DNA of 64,000 nt from Affinundibacterium fentianense (GCF_018139545.1 NZ_JAGSPJ010000001.1:1-64000); one strand, 5' to 3'; shown: positions 18,572 to 28,691, numbered from the stretch's first letter. A program made the numbers and translations. Notes: generated from the sequence alone by a model not told the origin.

Positions 18572-19060
18572 GTGTCTATTTATCACAAAAAACAAGGCGA
18601 TTTTCGGCAAACTGGCTTCACTTTGCTAGAACTGCTTGTCGTGTTGGTCATTATGGGCATCATGCTCGGTGCCGTCACCTTGAACGCAGTGCAGAGCGTA
18701 CATCAGCGATTGCAAACTGATGCGCAAAGAATCTCATTATTGTTGCAATTGGCTCGAGAAGAAGCCATTGTGCGGAATCGCCAAACGGCTTTTGAGGTGT
18801 TTGAGCAAGGCTACCAATTTATTGTGTTGAATGATAATAAGTGGGAAAAAATTGCTGATTTAGATACTTTGCGTGCGCGTCAATTCACTTTTCCCGAAAC
18901 CAAGCTGAGTATTATTTCAAATGATCCAATCAGCGCTGAAAAATTGCGTATCGTGTTTGGACGGGAGCCAGTATCGCGACCTTTTACTATGATTCTGCGC
19001 GTCGGTAGCGATCAAGTATCGATCAATGCAGATGGTGTTGGACATTTTGTCGTAGAGTGA
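18572..19060 (+). CDS. gspH: Type II secretion minor pseudopilin GspH
   Basis: A 162-aa prepilin with a GTG start. The methylation motif is 'GFTLLELLVVLVIMGI' after a short basic leader, with Glu at position 5. The mature domain fits GspH (a beta-rich GspH/FimT-type fold). GspH lies near the pseudopilus tip beneath GspI-J-K. The gene follows gspG by nine bases and overlaps gspI by four (GTGA). Confidence 0.93.
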   Translation: MSIYHKKQGDFRQTGFTLLELLVVLVIMGIMLGAVTLNAVQSVHQRLQTDAQRISLLLQLAREEAIVRNRQTAFEVFEQGYQFIVLNDNKWEKIADLDTLRARQFTFPETKLSIISNDPISAEKLRIVFGREPVSRPFTMILRVGSDQVSINADGVGHFVVE

Positions 19061-19464
19061 GTCAAATGTATCTAGCAAAAACAGGCAAGTTTGTTACTCT
19101 CAAAAATAGCGGATTTACATTGCTTGAAGTTCTGGTCGCTTTAGTCATCGTTGGCACTGTTCTCGGCGCAAGCTTACGCGCTGTCGCGAGCCTTGCTCAG
19201 AATAGTAGCGGTCTGCGTGCCACGATGATGGCCAATTGGTCTGCCGAAAATCGGTTGGCGCAAATTCGTTTGGGTAAGGAATGGCCTGAAATAGGGGAGC
19301 GTAGTTTTCCTTGTTCACAGGGGGAATTGAATTTACTTTGTGAAGAACACGTACTTTCAACTCCGAATCCATCTTTCCGTCGAGTTGAAGTGTTGGTATT
19401 TGATGCGAATAATATACAGCGTCGTTTGGCAAAGCTGACGCAGGTGGTTCCTAATGCGCCTTAA
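19057..19464 (+). CDS. gspI: Type II secretion minor pseudopilin GspI
   Basis: A 135-aa prepilin. The motif 'GFTLLEVLVALVIVGT' gives the cleavage site and Glu5, and the following 'LRAVASLAQNSSGLRATMMANWSAENRLAQIRL' region is typical of GspI. In other systems GspI starts the tip complex with GspJ and GspK. The start is GTG overlapping the gspH stop (GTGA); an ATG three codons later is the alternative. Confidence 0.94.
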   Translation: MSQMYLAKTGKFVTLKNSGFTLLEVLVALVIVGTVLGASLRAVASLAQNSSGLRATMMANWSAENRLAQIRLGKEWPEIGERSFPCSQGELNLLCEEHVLSTPNPSFRRVEVLVFDANNIQRRLAKLTQVVPNAP

Positions 19465-20110
19465 AATGATCTATCGCAATGCTGGCTTTACTCTGATTGA
19501 ATTACTGGTGGCAATCGCAATTTTGGCGATTATCGCGGTGATGGGCTGGAGTGGCTTAGATAGCATTATTCGCGCTCGTCAGACATTGAACCAAGAATTG
19601 GAGCAGAGCCGTGGCGCGCAAATTAGTTTTGTACAGCTCGAGAATGATTGTGCCCATCTTGTTAGCGAAGCACACTTGCCTAAGCGTGAAAACCTGCGTG
19701 CCTTTGACACCCAATTGATTTTGGTGAGAACTGTGTATGAAGATAATCGGCCGCCTCAACTTCAAGTTGTTGCCTATAAGTTGGAAAATGGAGTTTTTTC
19801 TCGACGCGAGTCTGTTGCGACTCGTGATTTGAGAATTTTGGATTCATACTGGCAAAGTGCCATTAGCAGTACCGATAACATGCCTGTCGTGGCGCTGCAG
19901 CGCGATGTTTTGTCGTTTCAAATGCGTACTTGGAATAATGATGAAAATACTTGGCGAGTTGCTGGCACAGATTTGGCAACGGACACCCGCGGAGCTGTCG
20001 CAATTAAACAAGGTAAAGAACCACCGCGTAAGACTGGGCTCGAAGTGACGATGCAATTGCGAAATCAGGCCAACCCTTTGCTAAAAATTTTCTTGCTGGG
20101 TGCAGCATGA
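19454..20110 (+). CDS. gspJ: Type II secretion minor pseudopilin GspJ
   Basis: A 218-aa prepilin with 'GFTLIELLVAIAILAI' after a basic leader and Glu at position 5. The larger beta-rich domain fits GspJ, part of the pseudopilus tip. It overlaps gspI by 11 bases and gspK by four (ATGA), pointing to tight translational coupling. Confidence 0.94.
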   Translation: MRLKMIYRNAGFTLIELLVAIAILAIIAVMGWSGLDSIIRARQTLNQELEQSRGAQISFVQLENDCAHLVSEAHLPKRENLRAFDTQLILVRTVYEDNRPPQLQVVAYKLENGVFSRRESVATRDLRILDSYWQSAISSTDNMPVVALQRDVLSFQMRTWNNDENTWRVAGTDLATDTRGAVAIKQGKEPPRKTGLEVTMQLRNQANPLLKIFLLGAA

Positions 20111-21156
20111 ACTTGTTTAAGCAACGTGGCGTGGCGGTGGTGACGGCACTATTGCTCACCACGCTCGCGATCACAATTGTTGCCAGTCTTTTTTGGCAGC
20201 AGCAAGTCCAAGTACGCTCCATTGAAAATCAACGTTTTCAATTACAAAAGAAATGGGTTTTGCGTGGAGCGCTGGATTGGGCAGGTCTTATTCTTCGCGA
20301 GGATAGACGAATCAGTAAAGTTGATCATTTAGGCGAGCCATGGGCGGTTAGTTTGGGCGATACTCGGCTCGACCAATATGTAGAGAATGGAAAAACAGAT
20401 ACTGAAGATAGTGACGCGACATTGTCTGGCCAAATTAGTGACGCTCAGGCCAAATATAACTTAACAAATTTAGCGGCGAATGGTCAAGTTGATCCGCGTG
20501 AGCTTGCTGTCTTCGCCAAATTGCTAAGTAATCTCCGGCTAGATCCCAGTTTGGCGCAGCAAGTTGCCGTGCAAATTGCTCTCACGCAAGAACGCGTTGT
20601 CGCGGGTCCTGATAAGCCTGGTGATAGTTCAAAAAAACAGGAAGATAGCGGTGCCGGAAAGTTGGGGGGCGGCTTGAGCGGGGCAAATACAACGCTTCAT
20701 GGGGGACTTTCATCTGTTGGTCTATCGACAAGTTCCAATTCCGAAGTACAATTCTTGAAATTTAGTCAAATTGAAGATTTGCTCGCTGTGCCTGGCTTCA
20801 ACTCCTCGATGATTTTTCGCTTAAGAAACTTTGTTACTGTGTTGCCTCGTGTAACCAAGATAAACGTCAATACTACTACTGCGGAAGTCCTCTCTGCTCG
20901 TTTAGAAAATGTCAGTTTGAGCGATGCGGCGTTGATGATTGCAAGCCGTGATCGCGCCTATTTCCTTGATTTCGAGAGATTTCGAATGAACTTTCAAGAT
21001 AAGGTGCAGGAATCGGATAGAAATTTTTTGGAATTTCAATCAAATTTTTTTGTGGTGAACGGTAAGGTTAAGTTAAATCGCTCATTACTTGAAGTTGACG
21101 CCTTGTTCGAGCGAGATGATACAAAGACACAAGTCCTTTGGATCAAGGAAAATTGA
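20107..21156 (+). CDS. gspK: Type II secretion minor pseudopilin GspK
   Basis: A 349-aa protein, the largest pseudopilin and probable tip cap. After the leader the sequence runs 'GVAVVTALLLTTLAITIVA', without Glu at position 5, as is normal for GspK. An inserted region around residues 165-205 is Gly/Ser-rich. Helix-hairpin-helix-like 'LLAVPGF' and 'INVNTTTAEVLSARL' segments of the family are seen toward the C-terminus. It overlaps gspJ by four bases. Confidence 0.94.
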   Translation: MNLFKQRGVAVVTALLLTTLAITIVASLFWQQQVQVRSIENQRFQLQKKWVLRGALDWAGLILREDRRISKVDHLGEPWAVSLGDTRLDQYVENGKTDTEDSDATLSGQISDAQAKYNLTNLAANGQVDPRELAVFAKLLSNLRLDPSLAQQVAVQIALTQERVVAGPDKPGDSSKKQEDSGAGKLGGGLSGANTTLHGGLSSVGLSTSSNSEVQFLKFSQIEDLLAVPGFNSSMIFRLRNFVTVLPRVTKINVNTTTAEVLSARLENVSLSDAALMIASRDRAYFLDFERFRMNFQDKVQESDRNFLEFQSNFFVVNGKVKLNRSLLEVDALFERDDTKTQVLWIKEN

Positions 21157-21262
21157 ATAAGATGCGATAGAAGTTGGAATACGAGTAGACGATAGCAATT
21201 GCAATTGCTCGAAATAGACAAATAAAAAGAGAATGCATTTATGCATGAGGGTGTAGGAGAAC

Positions 21263-22540
21263 ATGGCAAGTACGCTTTATATACAAATTCCATCTAAGTC
21301 TGCTTTGGAAGACTTAGGTCCATGGAATCAGCACCAATTTTCCTATTGCTTGGCAAGTTCGGACAAAAGAATAATCCAGCAGGGCCAGCTTGATTTTAAA
21401 ACTGCGCAAGAGATGATCAGCAGAGTGGATTTGGTCACGTTTTTGCTGTCAGGGAGTGATGTAAGTTTTGTGGACTTGCAACTTCCTCCTATGCCGTTTG
21501 CTAAGTTGAAAAATGCCTTCCCCAATTTATTGGAAGAATTTGTCCTCAGTGATCCTAGTGAGCTTTTATTCGTTGCTCATCCACCTCAAGATGGACGTTG
21601 TCGTGTTGCGGTTGTTGCTCGCGATTGGATGGAACAAATTTATGGTTTAGGGTCGCAATTAGGTGCGACCAGAATCGCAGCTTACGCGATGTCTGATACT
21701 CTAATTGCTGATGATAATCAGATGACCGTCGCTATTGATCTTTCAGCCGCCAACCATCGCGCTTTTCAAGTGACTGCGCGTAGCTCGGACAATACGACTG
21801 CTGGTTTGGATATTGATATCGGCAGCTTGCCTTTTGATGCGCCAGAGAGCGTTGAACAGTTGCGAAATGCAATAATGATCCTGACGCAAAATCGTGATTG
21901 TGTCATTTTTCTGTCGCCAAATCTCGCCACGACTCTTTCGGAGAGTGCGCTTCAATTGACTGAGTCAGTACAGATACGTGCATTAGATTGGCAAAGCAAA
22001 ATTGCAGGTTATTCAATTCAAAGTTTGAACTTGCTGTCGCCCCTTGGAATCGGAGGTAAACACAGTTTTGATTGGCTGAAATGGCGCTGGTCTATCACAT
22101 TGGTGCTAGCGATGTCGCTTATTAGCTTATCCGCCCTGAATTGGAAATGGCTCAGTATGAAGAGAGAATCGGATAATGTTTCGGATTCAATTCAAGCTGC
22201 TTATCGGAACGCCTTTCCAAAAGAGCCTGTTTCGCGCGATCCTTTATTTCAAATGCAGCAAAAAATTAATGCAGCAAAAAAATTGTCCGGACAGTCTGGG
22301 AATGATGATTTTTTAGTCTTAAGTGCTCAGTTTGCTTTTGTTTGGGGACAGTTCGTGCCAGCGCAAAACTTAGCGACGATTGCCACTATTGAATATCGTG
22401 AACGCAGCTTGTTTGTTACGCCTAAAAATCTTGGAGATGTTCCTATAGACCTCGTTAGGAATGCTTTGAAGGAGCGAAAGTTGAAGCTTGATGCACAAGA
22501 TGGTGTCTTAAAGATCTCTGTTGATGTAGGTGGGATGTAA
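21263..22540 (+). CDS. gspL: Type II secretion inner-membrane platform protein GspL
   Basis: A 425-aa bitopic protein. A cytoplasmic actin-like domain (residues about 1-260) would bind the GspE ATPase, one membrane segment ('WSITLVLAMSLISLSALNW', about 275-295) follows, and a periplasmic ferredoxin-like domain ends the protein. The ATG has TAGGAG upstream. It follows gspK after 106 bases and overlaps gspM by one (TAATG). Sequence conservation in GspL is low, so the call rests on length, topology and position. Confidence 0.9.
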   Translation: MASTLYIQIPSKSALEDLGPWNQHQFSYCLASSDKRIIQQGQLDFKTAQEMISRVDLVTFLLSGSDVSFVDLQLPPMPFAKLKNAFPNLLEEFVLSDPSELLFVAHPPQDGRCRVAVVARDWMEQIYGLGSQLGATRIAAYAMSDTLIADDNQMTVAIDLSAANHRAFQVTARSSDNTTAGLDIDIGSLPFDAPESVEQLRNAIMILTQNRDCVIFLSPNLATTLSESALQLTESVQIRALDWQSKIAGYSIQSLNLLSPLGIGGKHSFDWLKWRWSITLVLAMSLISLSALNWKWLSMKRESDNVSDSIQAAYRNAFPKEPVSRDPLFQMQQKINAAKKLSGQSGNDDFLVLSAQFAFVWGQFVPAQNLATIATIEYRERSLFVTPKNLGDVPIDLVRNALKERKLKLDAQDGVLKISVDVGGM

Positions 22541-23043
22541 TGAATCGAAATGAAATTTTGAATGAGTTGCGAGAAAACTGGAATCGTCGCGAGCTGCGAG
22601 AACGTCGGATTTTGATTGGTGTCGCTCTGATCGTCATATCAAGTTTGGTTTTTTTACTTGGCGTTAGCCCTGCGATGGATGGAATAAAGAATTTGGAAAA
22701 ATCCTTGCCAGAACTAAAATCTCAAGCAGCTAGTATGGCGAATATGGCAGCGCAATATGAGCAATTGGCGAAAAATGTCGCGGAGAATATTCCACCAATT
22801 ACGCGCGAGACCATTGAGTCGACTTTAAGCCGTCGAAGTATTAAGACGCAGTCACTGACGGTATCGAACGATATTGTGCGCTTTCAGGTCAACGTCGTTG
22901 CTTACTCAAATATGATGGAATGGATTTTGGAAATGCAAAAAGCGGCACGCTTGACCGTTGAAGAGGCAAAGGTCACAGCTTTGACTGACCCTGGTCAAGT
23001 GAGTATCGTCATCACCCTAAGACAGCAGCGCTCCGGAAGTTAG
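22540..23043 (+). CDS. gspM: Type II secretion platform protein GspM
   Basis: A 167-aa bitopic inner-membrane protein. A basic cytoplasmic N-terminus precedes one membrane span ('RRILIGVALIVISSLVFLL', about 21-40), then a periplasmic coiled region and a small ferredoxin-like fold. It partners GspL. The start overlaps the gspL stop. Confidence 0.9.
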   Translation: MNRNEILNELRENWNRRELRERRILIGVALIVISSLVFLLGVSPAMDGIKNLEKSLPELKSQAASMANMAAQYEQLAKNVAENIPPITRETIESTLSRRSIKTQSLTVSNDIVRFQVNVVAYSNMMEWILEMQKAARLTVEEAKVTALTDPGQVSIVITLRQQRSGS

Positions 23044-23044
23044 T

Positions 23045-23824
23045 ATGCAAAGAAAAACCGTGCTTGGCTTGATTTTGGTTGGTGTGTTGAGCGTGTTCGG
23101 CACAGTAATTTATTTTCTACCTGCGAGCTGGGTAGGTATTCTCTTGGAAAGACAGACATTAGGGCGAGTGAGCCTTGGCGATATTCAAGGTAGTTTTTGG
23201 CAAGGGTCGGCCTTCTTGGGTGTGGCTGTCGATCGCAGCTCTCCATTGACGCCTTTGTTTCCTGGACGCTTTAGCTGGAAAATTTCTCCAGCTTTGTTAC
23301 TAGGGCAAGTAGCAGTTCATGTTGAAAATAATGCTGCAATGTCGGCGCCACTGAGAATTACTGGGAATCTGCACACATGGCAAATCAGCCCAGCGAGCAT
23401 TCGCTTGCCACCAGAACGACTTGAAGGATTTGGAGCTCCGCTCAATACCATAGGCCCTACAGGTAAGATCAATTTGCGTTGGGGGGCGTTAAATATTGAA
23501 CGAGCAGAAAATGCTTTGATGCTGGTTGGGAATATGCATTTGGAATTGCAGGAGATGGCTTCAAGAATAAGTTCGATTAGGCCTTTGGGTAGCTATGACT
23601 TGAATATACTTTGGCGTGGAGATAGCGCTGAAATGCAGTTGAGTACAACGGTTGGACCTTTAATGCTTGAGGGACTTGGTGGACTAAAACAAGGCCGATT
23701 CCAGTTCACAGGGAAGGCTTTTGCTGATAAAGGACAAGAAGAAAAAATGGCAAATCTATTGAATTTGCTCGGGAGACGTCGCTTTGATGGTGACAAACAA
23801 TTCATCGCTTTAGAATATAAATGA
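23045..23824 (+). CDS. gspN: Type II secretion system protein GspN
   Basis: A 259-aa protein with an N-terminal membrane anchor ('VLGLILVGVLSVFGTVIYFLP') and a periplasmic domain with the GspN landmarks 'LGDIQGSFWQGSA' and 'FSWKISPALLLGQV'. GspN is found in only some type II systems and its role is poorly defined. It follows gspM by one base. Confidence 0.9.
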   Translation: MQRKTVLGLILVGVLSVFGTVIYFLPASWVGILLERQTLGRVSLGDIQGSFWQGSAFLGVAVDRSSPLTPLFPGRFSWKISPALLLGQVAVHVENNAAMSAPLRITGNLHTWQISPASIRLPPERLEGFGAPLNTIGPTGKINLRWGALNIERAENALMLVGNMHLELQEMASRISSIRPLGSYDLNILWRGDSAEMQLSTTVGPLMLEGLGGLKQGRFQFTGKAFADKGQEEKMANLLNLLGRRRFDGDKQFIALEYK

Positions 23825-23834
23825 GACAAACTGT

Positions 23835-26018
23835 ATGAAGAAGATACAAACTATTTCGGCTAGTTATCAAGTTAAATCCCATACAAAAAAATGGCATCAG
23901 GCCATATTGCATGCCGCAATGGTCAGCGGTATGGGGTTGTTAGCCGCCAGTGCGACGCAGGGTGCCTGGGCGCAAGAGGCGACACAGAATACAGCGGGAC
24001 TTAATTTTGTGAATGCTGATATCGAATCGGTCATCAAAGCAATTGGACATTACACAGGCACGACATTTGTGATCGACCCGAGAGTGAAGGGGCAGTTGAC
24101 TCTCGTCTCAGAGAAACCTCTGACGAAGGAACAGGCTTTTAAGCTGTTAACTTCTAACTTGCGAATGCAAGGATATGCAATCGTTACATCGGACGGATTT
24201 TCGAAAGTGGTACAAGAGGCTGACGCAAAATTGCAAGGCGGTCCGACACAAGTCAAAGGTGTGAAAGGCGACCAGATCATCACCCAAGTCTTTCGTATTA
24301 ATTACGAAGCGGCAAACAACATTGTGACCGCATTGCGACCATTAATTTCACCGAACAATATCATCAACGTCAACCCGGGAAATAATTCCATCGTCATTAC
24401 AGATTATTCCGACAATATGCGTCGCATGTCAGAAATCATTGCTTTGCTTGACGTACCATCTAATCCTGAATTGGAAATTATCCCGATTAAACACTCGATC
24501 GCTGCTGACGTTGCGACAATGGTGACGCGTTTAACTGAAGGAAATCAAGCGAGTGCGGATGCTGGAAGGACTGTCGTTCTCGCTGACTCGAGAACGAATT
24601 CTGTGTTGGTCAAAGCCCCGTCAGTAGCACGTGGAAATCTGATCAAATCATTGGTTGCAAAGTTAGATCAACCAACAGAATTGCCAGGTAATGTCCATGT
24701 AGTCTATTTAAAAAATGCGGAGGCCGTGAAATTGGCCGCGACCTTGCGTTCAATTTTAAGCGGTGATAGCTCTTTACCTTCGAACTCGAATTCCTCCAAC
24801 AACAGCACTAGTTTTTCCAATAACGGACAAAGCGGTATAGGTGCTGGGGCTGTACAAGGAAATAATTCTGCATTAACTACATCCGGATCGAATCTGAGTC
24901 TGCCAATTAGTACTAACAATAATAGTCAAGGGCAAGCAGGAGGGGCAGGTGGATTTATTCAAGCTGATCCGGCAACGAACACTTTGATTATTACTGCCAG
25001 CGATGCGGTGTATCGGAACTTACGCACGGTTATCGATCAACTTGATGCGCGTCGTGCACAAGTTTATATCGAAACTTTGATTGTTGAAGTGTCAGCCAAT
25101 CGGATGGATGAGTTGGGAGTTGAATGGGCTGGCGCAAGTGGAAACAGTACCAGTAATTATCGTTTGGGTGCAACCACCTCTTATCCAAATCAAAGTACTC
25201 TTATTAATTTGGCGTCCGGCAACGCCGCAACACAGGGGCAGGCACTCCTAGGCAAAGGCTTGAACGTCGGTTTATTTCGTCAGATCGGTGGTCAACTCGG
25301 TATTGGTGCATTGGCGCATGCTTTGGCAACAGATGGTTCTTCGAATGTACTCTCGGTGCCGAACTTGGTCACCTTGGACAATGAAGAGGCAACTATTATG
25401 GACGGCCAGAATGTGGGTATTGTTACTGGACAATACACGACTGCTACGACTGGCACCGCAGGCTCGAATCCATTTCAGACAATTGAACGTAAAGAAATTG
25501 GTATTAAATTGAAAGTTAAGCCCCAGATTTCTGAGGGCGGGACAGTGAAATTGGCCATTGCACAAGAAGTCTCCAACGTTGGCGAGCCAGTGGCCGGCGG
25601 TGTGGGAATTACAACGACTGTTCGTTCCATTGCGACGAATGTCTTGGCTGAAGATGGCCAAATTATCGCATTGGGTGGTCTGATTCGCGATGATACTCGA
25701 GGTCAAACAGAAAAAGTCCCATTTTTGGGCGATCTCCCAGTCCTAGGTAATTTGTTTAAATACAATAGTAAGAAGCGGAATAAAGTGAATTTGATGGTGT
25801 TCTTACGCCCCACGGTGATACGCAGCGCGGAAGATAGTAACAATGTTTCTCTAGATCGTTATGATTACTTACGTACTCAGTACCTACGTAGTATGGAGAA
25901 TGAAATGGATGTGCCATTTCTCAAATTAGAAAAGGGTAAATTAGCTGTCCCTTCAGCACCTGTATCAATCAAAGAACCGACTAAATCGACTGCAACTGTC
26001 TCCAAAGAAGGTCAATAA
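23835..26018 (+). CDS. gspD: Type II secretion outer-membrane secretin GspD
   Basis: A 727-aa secretin forming the outer-membrane channel. After a signal peptide ending near 'AWAQ', the N0 domain ('LNFVNADIESVIKAIG') is followed by N1-N3 repeats and a C-terminal secretin domain with 'VPNLVTLDNEEATIMDGQNV' and 'IGIKLKVKPQI'. Residues about 312-375 within N3 form a long Ser/Asn/Gly-rich insertion. The short S-domain-like tail is Lys/Ser-rich. No pilotin gene is in the window. It lies between gspN and gspE. Confidence 0.97.
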   Translation: MKKIQTISASYQVKSHTKKWHQAILHAAMVSGMGLLAASATQGAWAQEATQNTAGLNFVNADIESVIKAIGHYTGTTFVIDPRVKGQLTLVSEKPLTKEQAFKLLTSNLRMQGYAIVTSDGFSKVVQEADAKLQGGPTQVKGVKGDQIITQVFRINYEAANNIVTALRPLISPNNIINVNPGNNSIVITDYSDNMRRMSEIIALLDVPSNPELEIIPIKHSIAADVATMVTRLTEGNQASADAGRTVVLADSRTNSVLVKAPSVARGNLIKSLVAKLDQPTELPGNVHVVYLKNAEAVKLAATLRSILSGDSSLPSNSNSSNNSTSFSNNGQSGIGAGAVQGNNSALTTSGSNLSLPISTNNNSQGQAGGAGGFIQADPATNTLIITASDAVYRNLRTVIDQLDARRAQVYIETLIVEVSANRMDELGVEWAGASGNSTSNYRLGATTSYPNQSTLINLASGNAATQGQALLGKGLNVGLFRQIGGQLGIGALAHALATDGSSNVLSVPNLVTLDNEEATIMDGQNVGIVTGQYTTATTGTAGSNPFQTIERKEIGIKLKVKPQISEGGTVKLAIAQEVSNVGEPVAGGVGITTTVRSIATNVLAEDGQIIALGGLIRDDTRGQTEKVPFLGDLPVLGNLFKYNSKKRNKVNLMVFLRPTVIRSAEDSNNVSLDRYDYLRTQYLRSMENEMDVPFLKLEKGKLAVPSAPVSIKEPTKSTATVSKEGQ

Positions 26019-26023
26019 CTCGT

Positions 26024-27454
26024 ATGTCAGAAAATCGATTATTGCCATTTGCTTTTGCCCGAGATTATTCGATTCTCGCCAGCCGCCGAAGTGATGTAGA
26101 GGGGGCTCCAGTCGAGCTCAAAGTATCTACAGAGACAAAACAAACAGCCATTTTGGAGGCTGGTCGTCGTTTTGGTCGGATTCATTTGAGTTTGTTGACG
26201 CATGGGCAATTACTGGAAGAGATTGCTCGCGCCTATGCTGGATCCGGCGGTGATGCAGCCGATGTCGTTGGTGAAGTGGAATCCGATATGGATTTGGCTA
26301 AGCTGATGCAAGATATGCCTGCTATTGAAGACTTACTTGAATCGGCGGACGATGCACCCGTAATTCGAATGATCAATGCATTATTGACTCAAGCTTTGCG
26401 AGAGGGCGCATCCGATATTCATATTGAACCTTTCGAGCAAATATCCGTTGTGCGTTTTCGAGTTGATGGTGCCTTGCGCGATGTTATCCGGCCTAAGAAA
26501 GCGATTCATGCTTCCTTGGTTTCGCGGATCAAGATTATGGCGCAACTCGATATTGCGGAAAAACGTTTGCCGCAGGATGGTCGTATTACTTTACGAATCG
26601 GTGGGAAGCCAGTCGATGTCAGGGTGTCGACGCTGCCAACTGGACATGGAGAACGAGCTGTTTTACGTTTGCTCGATAAAGAAGCAGGTAAACTCGACTT
26701 GACCAACTTGGGAATGAGCCCAGAAGTATTGACGCAATTTGATCAGTTAATTTCTCAACCGCACGGTATTGTTTTGGTAACAGGGCCAACTGGCTCAGGC
26801 AAAACGACAACCTTATATGCTGCGTTATCGCGAGTGAATGCAGGCACGACGAATATCCTTACCGTCGAAGATCCAATTGAATACGAATTGGCAGGGATCG
26901 GACAGACTCAAGTTAACGCGAAAATTGACATGAGTTTTGCAAAAGCTTTACGTGCAATTTTGCGCCAAGATCCTGATGTCATTATGATTGGTGAGATTCG
27001 CGATTTGGAGACGGCGCAAATAGCAGTGCAGGCTTCTTTAACGGGACATTTGGTTTTGGCAACCTTGCATACTAATGATTCAGCTGCGGCGGTCACGCGT
27101 CTACTCGATATGGGCATTGAACCATTCCTTTTGTCATCCTCGTTATTGGGTGTTGTTGCACAACGTTTAGTGAGAAAACTTTGCGGGCAATGTAAAGTAC
27201 AGGAGATGGGTGTTTGGAAATCCGTTGGGTGTGAACATTGTGGTCATACAGGTTATCAAGGTCGGGTTGGTGTGTATGAATTACTGCTCACAACCGAGGC
27301 CATTTCCGCTCAAATTCATCATCAAGCCTCGGAAGCAGAAATTCGTAGTGCTGCGCAGTCCGATGGGATGAAGACCATGCGGGAAGATGGACAACGCTGG
27401 CTCGATACTGGTGTCACCACCCATGAAGAATTGCTTCGTGTAACCAAAGAATAA
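26024..27454 (+). CDS. gspE: Type II secretion traffic ATPase GspE
   Basis: A 476-aa hexameric cytoplasmic ATPase that powers pseudopilus growth. The N2 domain contains 'EGASDIHIEP'. Walker A is GPTGSGKT (residues 254-261), and the Asp box 'ILTVEDPIEYE', Walker B 'DPDVIMIGEIRD', and His box 'ATLHTNDSAAA' are intact. The C-terminal Cys4 zinc site has CGQC and CEHCGHTGY. The N1 region is short compared with some GspE proteins. Five bases separate it from gspD. Confidence 0.97.
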   Translation: MSENRLLPFAFARDYSILASRRSDVEGAPVELKVSTETKQTAILEAGRRFGRIHLSLLTHGQLLEEIARAYAGSGGDAADVVGEVESDMDLAKLMQDMPAIEDLLESADDAPVIRMINALLTQALREGASDIHIEPFEQISVVRFRVDGALRDVIRPKKAIHASLVSRIKIMAQLDIAEKRLPQDGRITLRIGGKPVDVRVSTLPTGHGERAVLRLLDKEAGKLDLTNLGMSPEVLTQFDQLISQPHGIVLVTGPTGSGKTTTLYAALSRVNAGTTNILTVEDPIEYELAGIGQTQVNAKIDMSFAKALRAILRQDPDVIMIGEIRDLETAQIAVQASLTGHLVLATLHTNDSAAAVTRLLDMGIEPFLLSSSLLGVVAQRLVRKLCGQCKVQEMGVWKSVGCEHCGHTGYQGRVGVYELLLTTEAISAQIHHQASEAEIRSAAQSDGMKTMREDGQRWLDTGVTTHEELLRVTKE

Positions 27455-27473
27455 TTCAAAAGCGAGCTAATCC

Positions 27474-28691
27474 GTGCCAGCATTTCGATATGAAGCCGTA
27501 GACTCCTCTGGGGGCAATAAAAAGGGTGTAATCACTGCCGATAGTGCGCGAGCCGCGCGGGCAGATCTGCGTGCGCAACAATTGGTTCCGATATCGGTTG
27601 AACAAATCGCGAATCAATCAGGAGAGGGCAAGCGTGGAAAATCTATTTTTGGTGAGCATCTAAATACGGTTGAATTAGCCTTGTTCACTCGCCAACTGTC
27701 GAGCTTGTTGGAGGCGGGTCTTCCATTGGAGCAAGCATTTTCTGCATTGTTAGAACAAGCAGAGCGAACCTATATTCGAGATCTGATCGCGTCAATTCGA
27801 TCGGAAATTTTGGCTGGTTCAGCACTTTCGGATGCACTTAAACAGCATCAAAATGACTTTACTGATATTTATTGTGCTTTGGTTGCTTCAGGTGAGCACA
27901 TCGGTCAATTGTCGAAAGTACTGTCTCGTCTTGCGGATTATATTGAGCGGAGAAATGCGCTGTCTCAAAAGGTCAAATTGGCTTTCACTTATCCCGCTAT
28001 CGTGACGGTTGTGGCGTTTGCCATCGTAATTTTTTTGTTGACTTATGTGGTGCCGCAAATCGTCTCAGTGTTTGCCAATACAAAGCAGAAATTACCCTTA
28101 TTGACAGTTATTATGCTGGCGACCTCAGATTTTGTTCGATCCTATGGATGGTTGTTAGTCCTCGCAATAGCGGGTATTACGATGGGATGTCGAAAAGCCC
28201 TTCAAAATCCTCAAATTAAGATGCGCTGGCATACTTGGTTACTTGATGCACCGTTGTATGGCAAATTTGAGCGAAGTTTGAATACAGCGCGTTTTTCGAG
28301 CACGCTATCGATCACGACTGGATCGGGTGTGCCTATTTTAAAAGCCTTGCAGACAAGTCGAGAAACGCTCTCGAATGTTGCCATGCGTGAGCAAGTTGAA
28401 GAGGCAACGAATAGTGTTCGCGAAGGGGTGAGTTTGGCTCGTGCACTCTCAGTACATAAACATTTTCCGCCCATGTTAATCCACATGATTCGCGCTGGTG
28501 AGGTCACGGGAGAATTACCAGCGATGTTGCAGCGCGCATCTGCAGCACAGGAACAAGACTTAGAGCGACGTGCATTAACCATTGCTGGTTTGTTGGAGCC
28601 ACTTCTTATTTTGGCAATGGGGGTTGTCGTTTTGTTGATTGTTTTGGCGGTGTTGATGCCAATTATTGAAATCAATCAATTAGTGCGATAA
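27474..28691 (+). CDS. gspF: Type II secretion inner-membrane protein GspF
   Basis: A 405-aa polytopic platform protein. It starts with GTG and the family's 'AFRYEAVDSSGGNKKGVI', and has two homologous cytoplasmic helical bundles ('FTRQLSSLLEAGLPLEQA' and 'FSSTLSITTGSGVPILKAL') with three membrane spans, the last near the C-terminus before 'MPIIEINQLVR'. It anchors the pseudopilus assembly site. The gene follows gspE by 19 bases. Confidence 0.96.
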   Translation: MPAFRYEAVDSSGGNKKGVITADSARAARADLRAQQLVPISVEQIANQSGEGKRGKSIFGEHLNTVELALFTRQLSSLLEAGLPLEQAFSALLEQAERTYIRDLIASIRSEILAGSALSDALKQHQNDFTDIYCALVASGEHIGQLSKVLSRLADYIERRNALSQKVKLAFTYPAIVTVVAFAIVIFLLTYVVPQIVSVFANTKQKLPLLTVIMLATSDFVRSYGWLLVLAIAGITMGCRKALQNPQIKMRWHTWLLDAPLYGKFERSLNTARFSSTLSITTGSGVPILKALQTSRETLSNVAMREQVEEATNSVREGVSLARALSVHKHFPPMLIHMIRAGEVTGELPAMLQRASAAQEQDLERRALTIAGLLEPLLILAMGVVVLLIVLAVLMPIIEINQLVR

